A stretch of 64,000 nt of DNA from Streptomyces sp. SDr-06. GTDB taxonomy: Bacteria; Actinomycetota; Actinomycetes; Streptomycetales; Streptomycetaceae. The stretch lies in contig NZ_QOLA01000022.1 in the NCBI RefSeq assembly GCF_003324565.1, forward strand, positions 1 through 64,000, written 5' to 3'. Both the position numbers and the translations under genes were made by a program. This document shows, piece after piece, positions 1 through 8,167 of the stretch (its first letter is position 1; each line of letters begins with the position of its first letter). A model generated the notes under the pieces. It did no database searches, was not told the DNA's origin, and worked only from the letters and a program-made list of their open reading frames with translations.

Positions 1-2414
1 AGGCGGCGAACCTGTGGGAGTACGGCCACGAGCCGGAGGCCCGCGCCATCATCCAGGGCATCCGCACGGCGGCCCCGCTCGACCCGGCCGCCGGGAGCAC
101 CCGGGCCACCGCTGAGCGGGCCCGCGGCCAGACCGGCACGCGAGGGCGGGCCGCCCGCGAGGCCGGGACGGCCGCCCTGGCCGGCCGGAGCCTGCGGCTG
201 CTGTCCGGCGCCTGGCTTGCCGGGCATCTTCTTGCCGCCCTGGGCGACGTCGACGGGCAGCATGACGAGCGCGGTCGTACCACCGGAGTCGGAGGGGCGC
301 AGCTGGATGCGGATGCCGTGTCGCAGGGACAGGCGGCCGACCACGAACAGACCCATGCGGCGCGAGACCGAGACGTCCACGGTGGGCGGCGACGCCAGCC
401 GCTCGTTGATCGCGGCGAGGTCCTCGGGGGAGAGGCCGATGCCGGTGTCGTGGATCTCGACCAGGACGCGGCCGTCGGGCAGCGCGTGACCGGTGACGCG
501 GACCTTGGTCTGCGGCGAGGAGAACGAGGTGGCGTTCTCCAGGAGCTCCGCGAGGAGGTGCACGAGGTCGTTGACCACGCGGCCGGCGACCTCGGTCGCG
601 GGCACGGCGGCCAGTTCGATGCGCTCGTACTGCTCCACCTCGGAGGCGGCGGCGCGCAGCACGTCGACCAGCGGGACCGGGCGGGTCCAGCGGCGGCCGG
701 GCTCCTCGCCCGCGAGGACGAGGAGGTTCTCGCCGTTACGGCGCATACGGGTCGCGAGGTGGTCGAGCTTGAACAGCGAGGACAGCTGGTCCGGGTCGGC
801 CTCGCGGGACTCCAGCTCGGAGATGAGCGAGAGCTGACGCTGGATCAGGCCCTGGGAGCGGCGCGAGAGGTTGGTGAACATCGCGTTGACGTTTCCTCGC
901 AGGAGGGCCTGCTCGGCGGCGAGGCGGACGGCCTCGCGGTGCACGTCGTCGAAGGCCGCGGCCACCTGGCCGATCTCGTCCCGGGAGTGCACGCCGACCG
1001 ACTCCACGGAGGTGTCGACGTCCTGCGGGTCCGACTCCGAGAGCTGCTTGACGAGCTCGGGCAGACGGTCCTGGGCGACCCGGGTCGCGGTGTCCTGGAG
1101 CCGCCGCAGCGAGCGGATCATGGAGCGGGCCACGACGAAGGCGCCGACGAGCGAGACACCGAGGACGACGAGGATCAGCGCACCGTTGAGGATCGCGTCG
1201 CGCTGCGAGGAGTCGCGCAGCTCGCGCGCCTTCTGCTCCATCTCGCCGAGCAGGGTCTGCTCGATGGTCTTCATCTGGTTGATCTTGTTGGAGTCCTGGT
1301 CGTACCAGTCGAGGTAGGAGCGCTTCTGCTCCTGCTCGATGCCGCCCGGGTTCTTGAGCACGCGCTGCGAGTACGCGTTGGCGGCGGTGATCTCCGAGTT
1401 GCCCTTGTCGAGCGGGGCCATCAGCTCGGTGGAGTTGCCGCCGTTGGCCTCGTACACGTTCTGGAACGAGGCGAGGGCCTGGCGCTCGCCGTCCTGGGCG
1501 GCCTTGGCGTAGAGACGGTCGGGCTCCAGGAGGTTGCCCGGCTTGTCCTTCGTGGGCGGCAGCGCCGCGGCGATGATCGCGCGCTGGACCGAGGCGTACT
1601 CCTTGGCCGAGGAGAAGGCCGCCAGGGCACGGGTCCGCTTGATCATCTCCGGGTTGGAGGTGGCCTGCGCCATGTCCTGCGAGAGGCTCAGCAGACCGCG
1701 GATGAGGCGGCTGTAGGACTCGACGGTCTGCGAGTCGGTGGAGCCGTTCCCCTGGTAGGCGGTCTTGCGGATGCTCTCCAGGTCCTGGAGCTGGATCGCG
1801 ATGTTGGTGACGTTGCGCCGGATCGACTCCAGGGCGTCGTCGTTCTCCGTGCCGCTGACGTCCTGGGTCGCGTTGATGAACGACTTCTTGACCAGGTCGG
1901 TGGCGCCGCGGTCGGTCTGCACGCGGGCGTCGGAGGTGCCGGTGGAGAGCGGGCCCGCCGAGTCGTCGCGCTCGGTCTGGAGCGCGGCGGCGAGCTCGGT
2001 CGCCTGCTTGGTCATGTCGGTCAGCAGCTGCATGTGGTCGAGCTGCTGCATGTCGTTCATCGACTGGTTGATGCGCAGGCCGCCCAGGGTGGTCGCGGCG
2101 ACCACGGGGAGGGCGAGCAGGGCGACCAGGCGGGTCGAGATGCGCCAGTTGCGCAGGGCTATTCGGGAGCCCGTGTCGACGGGGCCCGTCGGCTTGCGGT
2201 CGGCGCCGCTCGGGTCACCGGCGGAAGGACCCGAGGGCCCGCTGGTACGCGCCGTCTGTCCGCCCGCCTCGCCGGCCGGTGCGGCGGAGGGGTTCTCGGG
2301 GCCCCGGGGGTTCTGGGCGTGCTGGGGCGAGGAACTGGCCGTCTTGGGGCCAGTCCCGCCCTGCGGCTCCTGCTCCGCCGCAGCGCTGCCATCCCTCTTG
2401 AAACGTCCCTGCAC
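1..2414 (-). CDS. cvnA1: Conservon-type nitrate/NIT-domain sensor histidine kinase, CvnA-like (3' part beyond left edge)
   Basis: Membrane sensor kinase, first gene of a conservon (cvnABCD) in known genomes. From the GTG at 2414 there is a Pro/Gly/Ser-rich cytoplasmic leader of about 90 residues, a membrane segment at about 95-115, an all-helical extracytoplasmic nitrate/nitrite-sensing-type domain to about 400, a second membrane segment at about 409-429, HAMP and dimerisation helices, then a GHKL ATPase domain with an N box (ELLENATSFS), G1 (IHDTGIGLS near residue 651) and a G2 segment (GLFVVGRLSLRHG). After residue about 722 it becomes a Pro/Gly/Gln-rich tail that stays open to position 1. 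Family knowledge: CvnA works with a roadblock-like CvnB, CvnC and the GTPase CvnD in a membrane complex that affects development. The symbol rests on synteny with gltX. The last 216 bases show a codon-phase anomaly (see findings). Confidence 0.85.
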   Translation of the reverse strand, partial: MQGRFKRDGSAAAEQEPQGGTGPKTASSSPQHAQNPRGPENPSAAPAGEAGGQTARTSGPSGPSAGDPSGADRKPTGPVDTGSRIALRNWRISTRLVALLALPVVAATTLGGLRINQSMNDMQQLDHMQLLTDMTKQATELAAALQTERDDSAGPLSTGTSDARVQTDRGATDLVKKSFINATQDVSGTENDDALESIRRNVTNIAIQLQDLESIRKTAYQGNGSTDSQTVESYSRLIRGLLSLSQDMAQATSNPEMIKRTRALAAFSSAKEYASVQRAIIAAALPPTKDKPGNLLEPDRLYAKAAQDGERQALASFQNVYEANGGNSTELMAPLDKGNSEITAANAYSQRVLKNPGGIEQEQKRSYLDWYDQDSNKINQMKTIEQTLLGEMEQKARELRDSSQRDAILNGALILVVLGVSLVGAFVVARSMIRSLRRLQDTATRVAQDRLPELVKQLSESDPQDVDTSVESVGVHSRDEIGQVAAAFDDVHREAVRLAAEQALLRGNVNAMFTNLSRRSQGLIQRQLSLISELESREADPDQLSSLFKLDHLATRMRRNGENLLVLAGEEPGRRWTRPVPLVDVLRAAASEVEQYERIELAAVPATEVAGRVVNDLVHLLAELLENATSFSSPQTKVRVTGHALPDGRVLVEIHDTGIGLSPEDLAAINERLASPPTVDVSVSRRMGLFVVGRLSLRHGIRIQLRPSDSGGTTALVMLPVDVAQGGKKMPGKPGAGQQPQAPAGQGGRPGLAGGPPSRAGLAAGPLSGGPGAPGGRVERGRRADALDDGAGLRLVAVLPQVRR

Positions 2415-2995
2415 TAGCGTCGCAACCTCTGGACCAGGCGTCCCTCCGCACAGGCGGATGGGACGGTGTCGGCGTCATGGGGGGCACTGCGCGCCCCCTG
2501 TGTGGTCTGAGTGACCGGCGCTTGTCCTGCTCCCCCTCCCGCCGCTCACCCGGCGCTGCGTTGCGCCCCTGCGCGCCGGTCAGTGACCCGCGGCGGTGCG
2601 TGGAATTCCAGCACAGTGCCGGATCTCCAACAAGGCCCGCGTACCGGGCCGTGACCTGAGTGACACATTGTGCAGGGTGCGTCACAAGACGTAGAAAGTG
2701 ATCACGGAGAAAGCGGACCAATGCGTACGAGTCGCTTACGGGTGGGGGGTGTCCCAGTCGCGATGATCAGGAGCGGAATAGAGGGTTCAATGCCGGAATG
2801 TCCGTTCCTGGCCGCCTAGTTGACGGACCCTTATATCCCTTTTGTGGCTTGATTCGTGAGCAAACTCACATGTTGATCGTCGTCTCTACGACCCTTTGCC
2901 GGGAATTCGAATGTTTAGCCTGGCGCTTTACAGGGATGGCCAATCCGACAACCGGCGCCGCCGCGGCGCCCGTACCGACAGGGTTCGTAGCAGAG
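2415..2995. other. 581-base intergenic region between divergent kinase and small-peptide genes
   Basis: No convincing gene lies here. The half next to the small peptide gene is unusually AT-rich for this genome (about 2815-2935) and carries a GTGAG-N4-CTCAC inverted repeat and a possible -10 hexamer TAGCCT at 2916-2921. It is the shared regulatory space of two divergent genes. Confidence 0.6.
2856..2869. promoter_or_regulatory. Inverted repeat GTGAG-CAAA-CTCAC, operator-like
   Basis: Perfect 5-base arms (2856-2860 and 2865-2869) with a 4-base spacer, in the AT-rich part of the divergent region and about 47 bases upstream of a possible -10 (TAGCCT). The size and position fit an operator, but no regulator is identified. 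Confidence 0.35.
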
Positions 2996-3187
2996 ATGAA
3001 GACGACGATGATCATCCGCAACATAGCCAACCCGCGCCGCACCACCCTGGCGCACCTCGCGGACGCCGAGGAGCTGCAGCGGGCGGCGCAGCCGGAGCAC
3101 ACCGTCGACCTTCCCGCGCAGACGGCCAACCCCCGCCGCACCATCCTGATGAAGGCCCCCGCCCAGAGCGCCGCCACCGCCGGCTGA
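2996..3187 (+). CDS. Small conserved-type peptide with two ANPRRT motifs, function unknown
   Basis: 63-residue protein starting MKTTMIIRN from the ATG at 2996. It holds two copies of a short motif, IANPRRTTL (about residues 10-18) and TANPRRTIL (about 43-51), joined by an acidic, helix-prone linker (LADAEELQRAAQPEHTVDL), and ends in a Gln/Ala/Ser-rich tail. Third codon positions become strongly G/C only from about 3000 onward, which supports this start or the in-frame ATG at 3008; an upstream ATG at 2936 is also in frame and would add MANPTT, a third partial copy. There is no signal peptide, no membrane segment and no cysteine. No modification enzyme is adjacent. I do not recognise the family. 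The repeated basic motif suggests a two-site ligand or a precursor peptide, which is inference only. Confidence 0.6.
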   Translation: MKTTMIIRNIANPRRTTLAHLADAEELQRAAQPEHTVDLPAQTANPRRTILMKAPAQSAATAG

Positions 3188-3321
3188 GCCCGCCGCTCCG
3201 CACCGTCCCCGGCCCCTCGCGCCGCGGAGTAATCGCACGTCCGGTGTCCTCGCCCGCGTTAGCCTGGAGCGTCAGACTCCAGCCAGTACCAGCTCAAGCG
3301 AAGTGAGGGGCGACAGCACTC

Positions 3322-4098
3322 GTGCGCATCGCCAGGTTCTCCATCGACGGCAATGTCGCCTTCGGAGCCGTCGAGGGCGAAGGCCCCGACGGTCTCGTAC
3401 TCGACATCATCAAGGGCATCCCGTACGGCGACTTCGAACTCAGCGGGACCAAGGTCCCGCTGAGCAAGGTCCGCCTCCTGCCGCCCGTGCTCCCCAACAA
3501 GGTCGTGGCCATCGGCCGCAACTACGCGGAGCACGCGAAGGAGCTGGGCAACGAGGTGCCCGAGGTGCCCGTCGCCTTCTTCAAGCCGACCACCTCGGTG
3601 ATCGGCCCCGGCGACGCCATCGAGTACCCCTCCTTCTCCAACGAGCTGCACCACGAGGCCGAGCTCGCGGTCGTCATCGGCCGCATGTGCCGCGAGGTCC
3701 CGCGCGAGCGCGTCAAGGACGTCGTCTTCGGCTACACCTGCGCCAACGACGTCACCGCCCGCGACGTGCAGCAGCGCGAGAAGCAGTGGGCCCGCGCCAA
3801 GGGCTTCGACACCTCGTGCCCGCTGGGCCCGTGGGTGGAGACGGACCTGGACCCGGCGGACCTCACCATCCAGGCGACGGTCAACGGCGAGCAGCGCCAG
3901 CTCGGGCGCACCGCCGACATGATCCGTTCCATCGAGGACCTGGTCGTCCACATCACCGAGGCCATGACGCTGCTCCCGGGCGACGTCATCCTCACCGGCA
4001 CTCCGGCCGGGGTCGGCCCCCTCAACGTCGGCGACGAAGTCGCCGTCACCATCGAAGGCATCGGCACTCTCACCAACAAGGTGATCAAGCGTGGCTAA
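3322..4098 (+). CDS. Fumarylacetoacetate hydrolase (FAH) family protein
   Basis: 258 residues from a GTG start with a GAGGGG Shine-Dalgarno about 11 bases upstream. The C-terminal three quarters is an FAH fold: the KVVAIGRNYAEHAKEL opening, then metal-ligand acidic residues in ELHHEAELAVVIG and CANDVTARDVQ, and the terminal LLPGDVILTGTPAGVGPL loop. Family members hydrolyse or isomerise beta-dicarbonyl or enol compounds (fumarylpyruvate, hydroxyheptadienedioate, acylpyruvates) using a divalent metal. The substrate cannot be told here. Its stop overlaps the gltX start by 8 bases, so the two are translationally coupled, an arrangement also found in other Streptomyces. A housekeeping role such as oxaloacetate or acylpyruvate clearance is a guess. 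Confidence 0.9.
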   Translation: MRIARFSIDGNVAFGAVEGEGPDGLVLDIIKGIPYGDFELSGTKVPLSKVRLLPPVLPNKVVAIGRNYAEHAKELGNEVPEVPVAFFKPTTSVIGPGDAIEYPSFSNELHHEAELAVVIGRMCREVPRERVKDVVFGYTCANDVTARDVQQREKQWARAKGFDTSCPLGPWVETDLDPADLTIQATVNGEQRQLGRTADMIRSIEDLVVHITEAMTLLPGDVILTGTPAGVGPLNVGDEVAVTIEGIGTLTNKVIKRG

Positions 4099-5563
4099 CG
4101 CGATCCGCGTACGTTTCTGTCCCTCCCCGACCGGCAACCCCCACGTGGGCCTGGTCCGCACCGCCCTGTTCAACTGGGCCTTCGCCCGGCACCACGGCGG
4201 TACGTTCGTCTTCCGCATCGAGGACACCGACGCGGCCCGCGACTCCGAGGAGTCGTACCACCAGCTCCTGGACTCCCTGCGCTGGCTGGGCTTCGACTGG
4301 GACGAGGGCCCGGAGGTGGGCGGCCCGCACGAGCCGTACCGCCAGTCGCAGCGCATGGACATCTACCGGGACGTCGCGGACAAGCTGCTCGCCGGTGGCC
4401 ACGCCTACAACTGCTACTGCACCACCGAGGAGCTCGACGCCCGCCGCGAGGCGGCCCGCGCCGCCGGCAAGCCGTCCGGCTACGACGGCCACTGCCGCGA
4501 CCTGAGCGCCGAGCAGCGGCAGGCGTACGAGGCCGAGGGCCGCAGCCACGTCGTCCGCTTCCGGATGCCCGACGAGGCGACCACCTTCACGGACCTGGTC
4601 CGCGGCGAGATCACCGTCCAGGCCGAGAACGTCACCGACTACGGCATCGTCCGCGCCAACGGCGCCCCGCTCTACACGCTGGTCAACCCGGTCGACGACG
4701 CCCTGATGGAGATCACCCACGTCCTGCGCGGCGAGGACCTGCTCTCCTCGACCCCGCGCCAGATCGCGCTCTACAAGGCGCTGATCGAGCTGGGCATCGC
4801 CAAGGAGATCCCCACCTTCGGCCACCTGCCGTACGTCATGGGCGAGGGCAACAAGAAGCTCTCCAAGCGCGATCCGCAGGCGTCCCTGAACGTGTACCGC
4901 GAGCGCGGCTTCCTGCCCGAGGGCCTCCTGAACTACCTCTCGCTGCTCGGCTGGTCGTTCTCCGCGGACCAGGACGTCTTCTCGATCCAGGACATGGTCG
5001 CGAAGTTCGACATCGCGGACGTCAACGCCAACCCGGCCCGCTTCGACCTGAAGAAGGCCGAGTCCATCAACGCGGACCACATCCGCATGCTGGACGAGAA
5101 GGCGTTCGCGGCGGCGTGCGAGCCGTGGCTGCGCGCCCCGCACGCGAACTGGGCCCCCGAGAACTTCGACGAGAAGGCCTGGCAGGCGATCGCCCCGCAC
5201 GCCCAGACCCGCGTGACGGTCCTCTCCGACATCACCGCCAACGTCGACTTCCTCTTCCTGGACCAGCCGGTCGAGGACGAGGCGTCCTGGACGAAGGCGA
5301 TGAAGGGGGGCTCGGACGCGCTGCTGCGCACGGCCCGCGAGAAGCTGGACGCGGCGGACTGGACGTCCCCCGAGTCCCTCAAGAACGCGGTCCTGGCGGC
5401 GGGCGAGGAGCACGGCCTGAAGCTGGGCAAGGCCCAGGCCCCGGTCCGCGTGGCCGTGACCGGCCGCACGGTCGGCCTCCCCCTCTTCGAGTCCCTGGAG
5501 ATCCTGGGCAAGGAGAAGACGCTGACCCGCATCGACGCGGCACTGGCGAAGCTGGCGGCGTAG
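4091..5563 (+). CDS. gltX: Glutamyl-tRNA synthetase
   Basis: 490-residue class I aminoacyl-tRNA synthetase that charges tRNA-Glu, the cognate genes of which lie about 2 kb downstream. The GTG start begins VANAIRVRFCPSPTGNPHVG, which includes the HIGH-type signature (PTGNPHVG), and the KMSKS-type loop is KKLSKRDPQ near residue 257. The anticodon-binding helical domain ends with the usual LGKEKTLTRIDAAL segment. Length is normal for the family. In most actinobacteria the enzyme is discriminating, with tRNA-Gln made via a separate amidotransferase route or GlnRS; this cannot be settled from the window. It overlaps the upstream FAH gene by 8 bases and is followed by a strong terminator. Confidence 0.97.
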   Translation: MANAIRVRFCPSPTGNPHVGLVRTALFNWAFARHHGGTFVFRIEDTDAARDSEESYHQLLDSLRWLGFDWDEGPEVGGPHEPYRQSQRMDIYRDVADKLLAGGHAYNCYCTTEELDARREAARAAGKPSGYDGHCRDLSAEQRQAYEAEGRSHVVRFRMPDEATTFTDLVRGEITVQAENVTDYGIVRANGAPLYTLVNPVDDALMEITHVLRGEDLLSSTPRQIALYKALIELGIAKEIPTFGHLPYVMGEGNKKLSKRDPQASLNVYRERGFLPEGLLNYLSLLGWSFSADQDVFSIQDMVAKFDIADVNANPARFDLKKAESINADHIRMLDEKAFAAACEPWLRAPHANWAPENFDEKAWQAIAPHAQTRVTVLSDITANVDFLFLDQPVEDEASWTKAMKGGSDALLRTAREKLDAADWTSPESLKNAVLAAGEEHGLKLGKAQAPVRVAVTGRTVGLPLFESLEILGKEKTLTRIDAALAKLAA

Positions 5564-5577
5564 TCGCATCGGTACAC

Positions 5578-5622
5578 ACGCCCGAGGGGCGGCAGCCAAC
5601 CCGGCTGCCGCCCCTCGGGCGT
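5578..5622 (+). terminator. Hairpin terminator after gltX
   Basis: A 20-base perfect stem (5578-5597 with 5603-5622) around the 5-base loop AACCC begins 14 bases after the gltX stop. It is GC-rich with no long T run, as is common for Streptomyces terminators. The rest of the gap to 5863 holds nothing recognisable beyond the Shine-Dalgarno of the next gene. Confidence 0.85.
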
Positions 5623-5863
5623 CTCTGCCCCCCCGTGAGGACCGACTCCGGTACGCCCCGGACCGGCGCGGAGACGTACGCCGGCTTTGACGCGAGGCGG
5701 AAGTCCCTGACAACACGCCCCATGGGTAAGGAAGTTGCCCCACGGGCAGAAGCGGCGAGGCATCGCCCCGCCCCCGATCCCGTTGTCAGTGCCCCGAGTT
5801 ATGTTTTGGGCAGTGCAGACAACCGCTGCGGTCCGTGCCGCCACGCCTCACCGGGAGATCCTC

Positions 5864-6535
5864 ATGCCCATGTCCGCCCCCGACTTCTCCTGGCACTTCA
5901 CCCCGGGCAACACGTTCACCGAGGAGTCGGGCAGCACCGGCACGCTGAGCGTTGTGCCCGGGGGGCGGTTGTGGCTGCACACCGGGCGGGTCATCGCCTG
6001 TGACCCGTTCGTCTCGCTCGGGGCCGGTGAGGCCGAGCCGTTCACCGCGCAGGTCGAGCCGGGGCGGTACCGGGTGGACGCGGCGGTGGCCACGCTCGTG
6101 CGGCCGGGGGAGCCGGAGCCGGACACCCCGCATCTGCGGGTGGCCGCCGCGCGGCTCGTCATCAAGGACGCCCCCACCGTCTCGTGGGAGCTGGCGCTCC
6201 AGCCCGGCCAGGACCTCGCCGAGCTCGATGACGAGGAGTTCTTCGGGTACGGGGTCGACGCGGGCACGGGCTGCTTCTACGACGCCGGGTCCGACGGCTC
6301 CTTCCCCGACTGCGAGGGCGACGAGGGCCCGCTGTGGGACGCCTTCGACACGGTCCCGCCCACTCCGGGGCCGCACACCGTGACCGACCCCGCCACCGGC
6401 CACAACCTGATCGCCTTCACCTCGGGCTGGGGCGACGGCGCGTACCCCACGTGGATAGGGCGCGACGAGGCGGGCGCGATCACCTGCTTCGTCACCGACT
6501 TCTTCGTGGTCCCCGTCGAGGCCCTGGTGTCCTGA
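5864..6535 (+). CDS. DUF4241-like protein of unknown function
   Basis: 223 residues from the ATG at 5864 (GGGAGA sits 5 bases upstream; the ATG at 5870 is also possible). The C-terminal half carries the pattern typical of DUF4241 proteins: YGVDAGTGCFYD, followed by a GWGDGAYPTW-G segment and a final DFFVVPVE strand. An N-terminal beta-rich part includes a LWLHTGRVIACDPFV strand pair. There is no signal peptide or membrane helix, so it is presumably cytoplasmic. DUF4241 proteins occur in bacteria with no fixed function; some are linked to toxin-immunity settings, but no toxin partner is visible here. It stands alone between the gltX terminator and the HAD gene. Confidence 0.75.
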   Translation: MPMSAPDFSWHFTPGNTFTEESGSTGTLSVVPGGRLWLHTGRVIACDPFVSLGAGEAEPFTAQVEPGRYRVDAAVATLVRPGEPEPDTPHLRVAAARLVIKDAPTVSWELALQPGQDLAELDDEEFFGYGVDAGTGCFYDAGSDGSFPDCEGDEGPLWDAFDTVPPTPGPHTVTDPATGHNLIAFTSGWGDGAYPTWIGRDEAGAITCFVTDFFVVPVEALVS

Positions 6536-6603
6536 CCCGGCGGCCCGGACCGCATATGCCGGAACGCCGTCCGCGATCCGGACGCAAGACCTAAGCTCGA
6601 AGC

Positions 6604-7323
6604 ATGCCCATCCGCGCGGTCCTGTGGGACATCGACGACACGATCTTCGACTACTCCACGGCCTCCCGCTCCGGTATGCGTACGCACCTCGGGCTGGAGG
6701 GACTGCCCGGGGCGTACGACTGTGTGGAGCGCGCCCTGGACCGCTGGGACGAGGTCACCGCCTTCCACTGGGCGCGGTTCGCGGCAGGTGAGATCGACTG
6801 GCACGGTCAGCGGCGGGACCGGGTGCGGGCGTTCGTCGGCGAGCAGGTGAGCGACGAGACCGCCGACGCCTGGTTCGACCGGCACATCGCCCACTACGAA
6901 GCGGCCTGGAGCCTCTTCCCGGACGCCCTGCCCGTCCTCGACCTGCTGGCCGACGACTACCGGCACGCCATCCTCTCCAACTCCTCCCTCCCCAACCAGG
7001 AGCGGAAGCTCAAGATCCTGGGCGTGCGGGACCGCTTCGAGGCGCTGCTGTGCGCCGCCGAACTCGGCATCGCCAAGCCGGAAGCGGCCGCCTTCCACGC
7101 CGGCTGCGAGGCGCTCGGACTGCCGCCCGAGGAGGTCGCCTACGTGGGCGACCAGCCGGACATCGACGCGCGCGGGGCGGTGGAGGCGGGGCTCAAGGGA
7201 GTCTGGCTCGACCGGTCGGGAACCGGCGGGCGACCCGAGCTCGTCCGCATCACGGGACTCGACCAGCTCCCCGACCTCCTGCGGCTCGATACCCGTTTTG
7301 GAGCGCCGGACACCTTCGGGTAA
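6604..7323 (+). CDS. HAD-superfamily hydrolase
   Basis: 239-residue haloacid-dehalogenase-like phosphatase. All four motifs are present: DIDDT (nucleophile Asp9, acid Asp11), SNSS (motif II), KPEAAAF (motif III Lys) and GDQPDID (motif IV). A helical cap domain follows motif I, the subfamily I arrangement. Substrates of such enzymes include sugar phosphates and nucleotides; none can be chosen from sequence. Start: a -10 hexamer TAAGCT at 6592-6597 lies exactly six bases before the ATG and there is no Shine-Dalgarno, so the mRNA is probably leaderless. The gene ends just before the tRNA cluster. Confidence 0.9.
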   Translation: MPIRAVLWDIDDTIFDYSTASRSGMRTHLGLEGLPGAYDCVERALDRWDEVTAFHWARFAAGEIDWHGQRRDRVRAFVGEQVSDETADAWFDRHIAHYEAAWSLFPDALPVLDLLADDYRHAILSNSSLPNQERKLKILGVRDRFEALLCAAELGIAKPEAAAFHAGCEALGLPPEEVAYVGDQPDIDARGAVEAGLKGVWLDRSGTGGRPELVRITGLDQLPDLLRLDTRFGAPDTFG

Positions 7324-7386
7324 TGTTCTTCCTGCGCCGAGGGGAACGGGAAGAAAAGCCCGGAACCGAAAGCGCAAGCCAAGCAA

Positions 7387-7410
7387 AACTCCTCACGGGA
7401 GTTGCGTTTT
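7387..7410 (+). terminator. Short hairpin with T-rich tail ahead of the tRNA cluster
   Basis: AACTCC (7387-7392) pairs with GGAGTT (7398-7403) around TCACG, followed by GCGTTTT directly before the first tRNA. It may end transcription from the HAD gene or attenuate transcription into the tRNA genes. Confidence 0.5.
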
Positions 7411-7412
7411 GG

Positions 7413-7484
7413 TGGGCTATGGTGTAATTGGCAGCACGACGGTTTCTGGTTCCGTTAGTCTAGGTTCGAGTCCTGGTAGCCCAG
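7413..7484 (+). tRNA. tRNA-Gln (CTG), copy 1
   Basis: 72-base cloverleaf. The acceptor arms TGGGCTA and TAGCCCA pair fully, discriminator G, T-loop GTTCGAGTC, anticodon CTG at 7446-7448. The top pair of the anticodon stem is a T-T mismatch (ACGGT with TCCGT), unlike copy 2. CCA is not encoded. Confidence 0.95.
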
Positions 7485-7506
7485 CTCGCAGAGCTTTATC
7501 TGCAAG

Positions 7507-7579
7507 GCCCCCGTTGTGTAGCGGCCTAGCACGCCGCCCTCTCAAGGCGGTAGCGCCGGTTCGAATCCGGTCGGGGGTA
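7507..7579 (+). tRNA. tRNA-Glu (CTC), copy 1
   Basis: 73-base cloverleaf with acceptor arms GCCCCCG / CGGGGGT (terminal G-U), anticodon CTC in the loop CCTCTCAAG, T-loop GGTTCGAATCC, discriminator A. CCA is not encoded. Identical to the copies at 7641 and 7854. Confidence 0.97.
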
Positions 7580-7640
7580 CAGATCCTTCCCGCGGGATCA
7601 CCAGGGTCGCACCCGGTGAACCCGATGCAGGATCGCTAGG

Positions 7641-7713
7641 GCCCCCGTTGTGTAGCGGCCTAGCACGCCGCCCTCTCAAGGCGGTAGCGCCGGTTCGAAT
7701 CCGGTCGGGGGTA
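7641..7713 (+). tRNA. tRNA-Glu (CTC), copy 2
   Basis: Base-for-base identical to the copy at 7507. Spaced 61 bases from it. Confidence 0.97.
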
Positions 7714-7729
7714 CTGGTCTAAACCACCA

Positions 7730-7801
7730 TGGGCTATGGTGTAATTGGCAACACTACGGTTTCTGGTACCGTCATTCTAGGTTCGAGTCCTGGTAGCCCA
7801 G
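7730..7801 (+). tRNA. tRNA-Gln (CTG), copy 2
   Basis: 72-base cloverleaf with the same acceptor and T arms as the copy at 7413, but with changes in the D arm and anticodon arm. Here the anticodon stem is a full five pairs (ACGGT with ACCGT). Anticodon CTG. Confidence 0.96.
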
Positions 7802-7853
7802 CGGATCATGTCAAGATCCTGGATCTTCTTGGAAGGTCCGAACACGCAGGCAG

Positions 7854-7926
7854 GCCCCCGTTGTGTAGCGGCCTAGCACGCCGCCCTCTCAAGGCGGTAG
7901 CGCCGGTTCGAATCCGGTCGGGGGTA
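7854..7926 (+). tRNA. tRNA-Glu (CTC), copy 3
   Basis: Base-for-base identical to the other two tRNA-Glu genes. It is the last of the cluster, 13 bases before a terminator. Confidence 0.97.
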
Positions 7927-7939
7927 CGCACAGAGAAAA

Positions 7940-7970
7940 GGCCCTTCGCATCTTGCGGAGGGCCTCTTCG
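7940..7970 (+). terminator. Terminator of the tRNA cluster
   Basis: GGCCCTTCGCA (7940-7950) pairs with TGCGGAGGGCC (7954-7964), one T-G pair, loop TCT, followed by TCTTCGTTT. It is the expected end of the polycistronic tRNA transcript. The 7971-8167 stretch after it has no gene that I can support. Confidence 0.85.
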
Positions 7971-8167
7971 TTTGCCCGGAACCGCACTCTGCCGTCTTCG
8001 CGCCTGGGACCGGTGGAGGGCCCAACTCCACTGCGGGACAAGTGACTTCGGCGGCGCCGCTGCCAACCTCCCAGCTCGCGCGGCCCGTTGAACCGGCCCG
8101 GACACACCTGCGGCCCACCGCTGCGGCGTTGAAGCGGTGGGCCGGGAAAGTGGCAGCAGGGGACAGG

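Noticed and set aside
3..2417. Long plus-strand open frame covering the whole kinase region
   Set aside because: It is the complement of the kinase gene, is rich in Gly/Arg/Val/Leu with no domain, and the opposite strand has clear NIT, HAMP and ATPase motifs. Only its first 200 bases show independent coding bias and are reported as a finding.
7507..7926. Repeated 73-base units resembling a CRISPR array
   Set aside because: They fold as tRNA-Glu cloverleaves with a CTC anticodon; spacings contain a tRNA-Gln and there are no cas genes.
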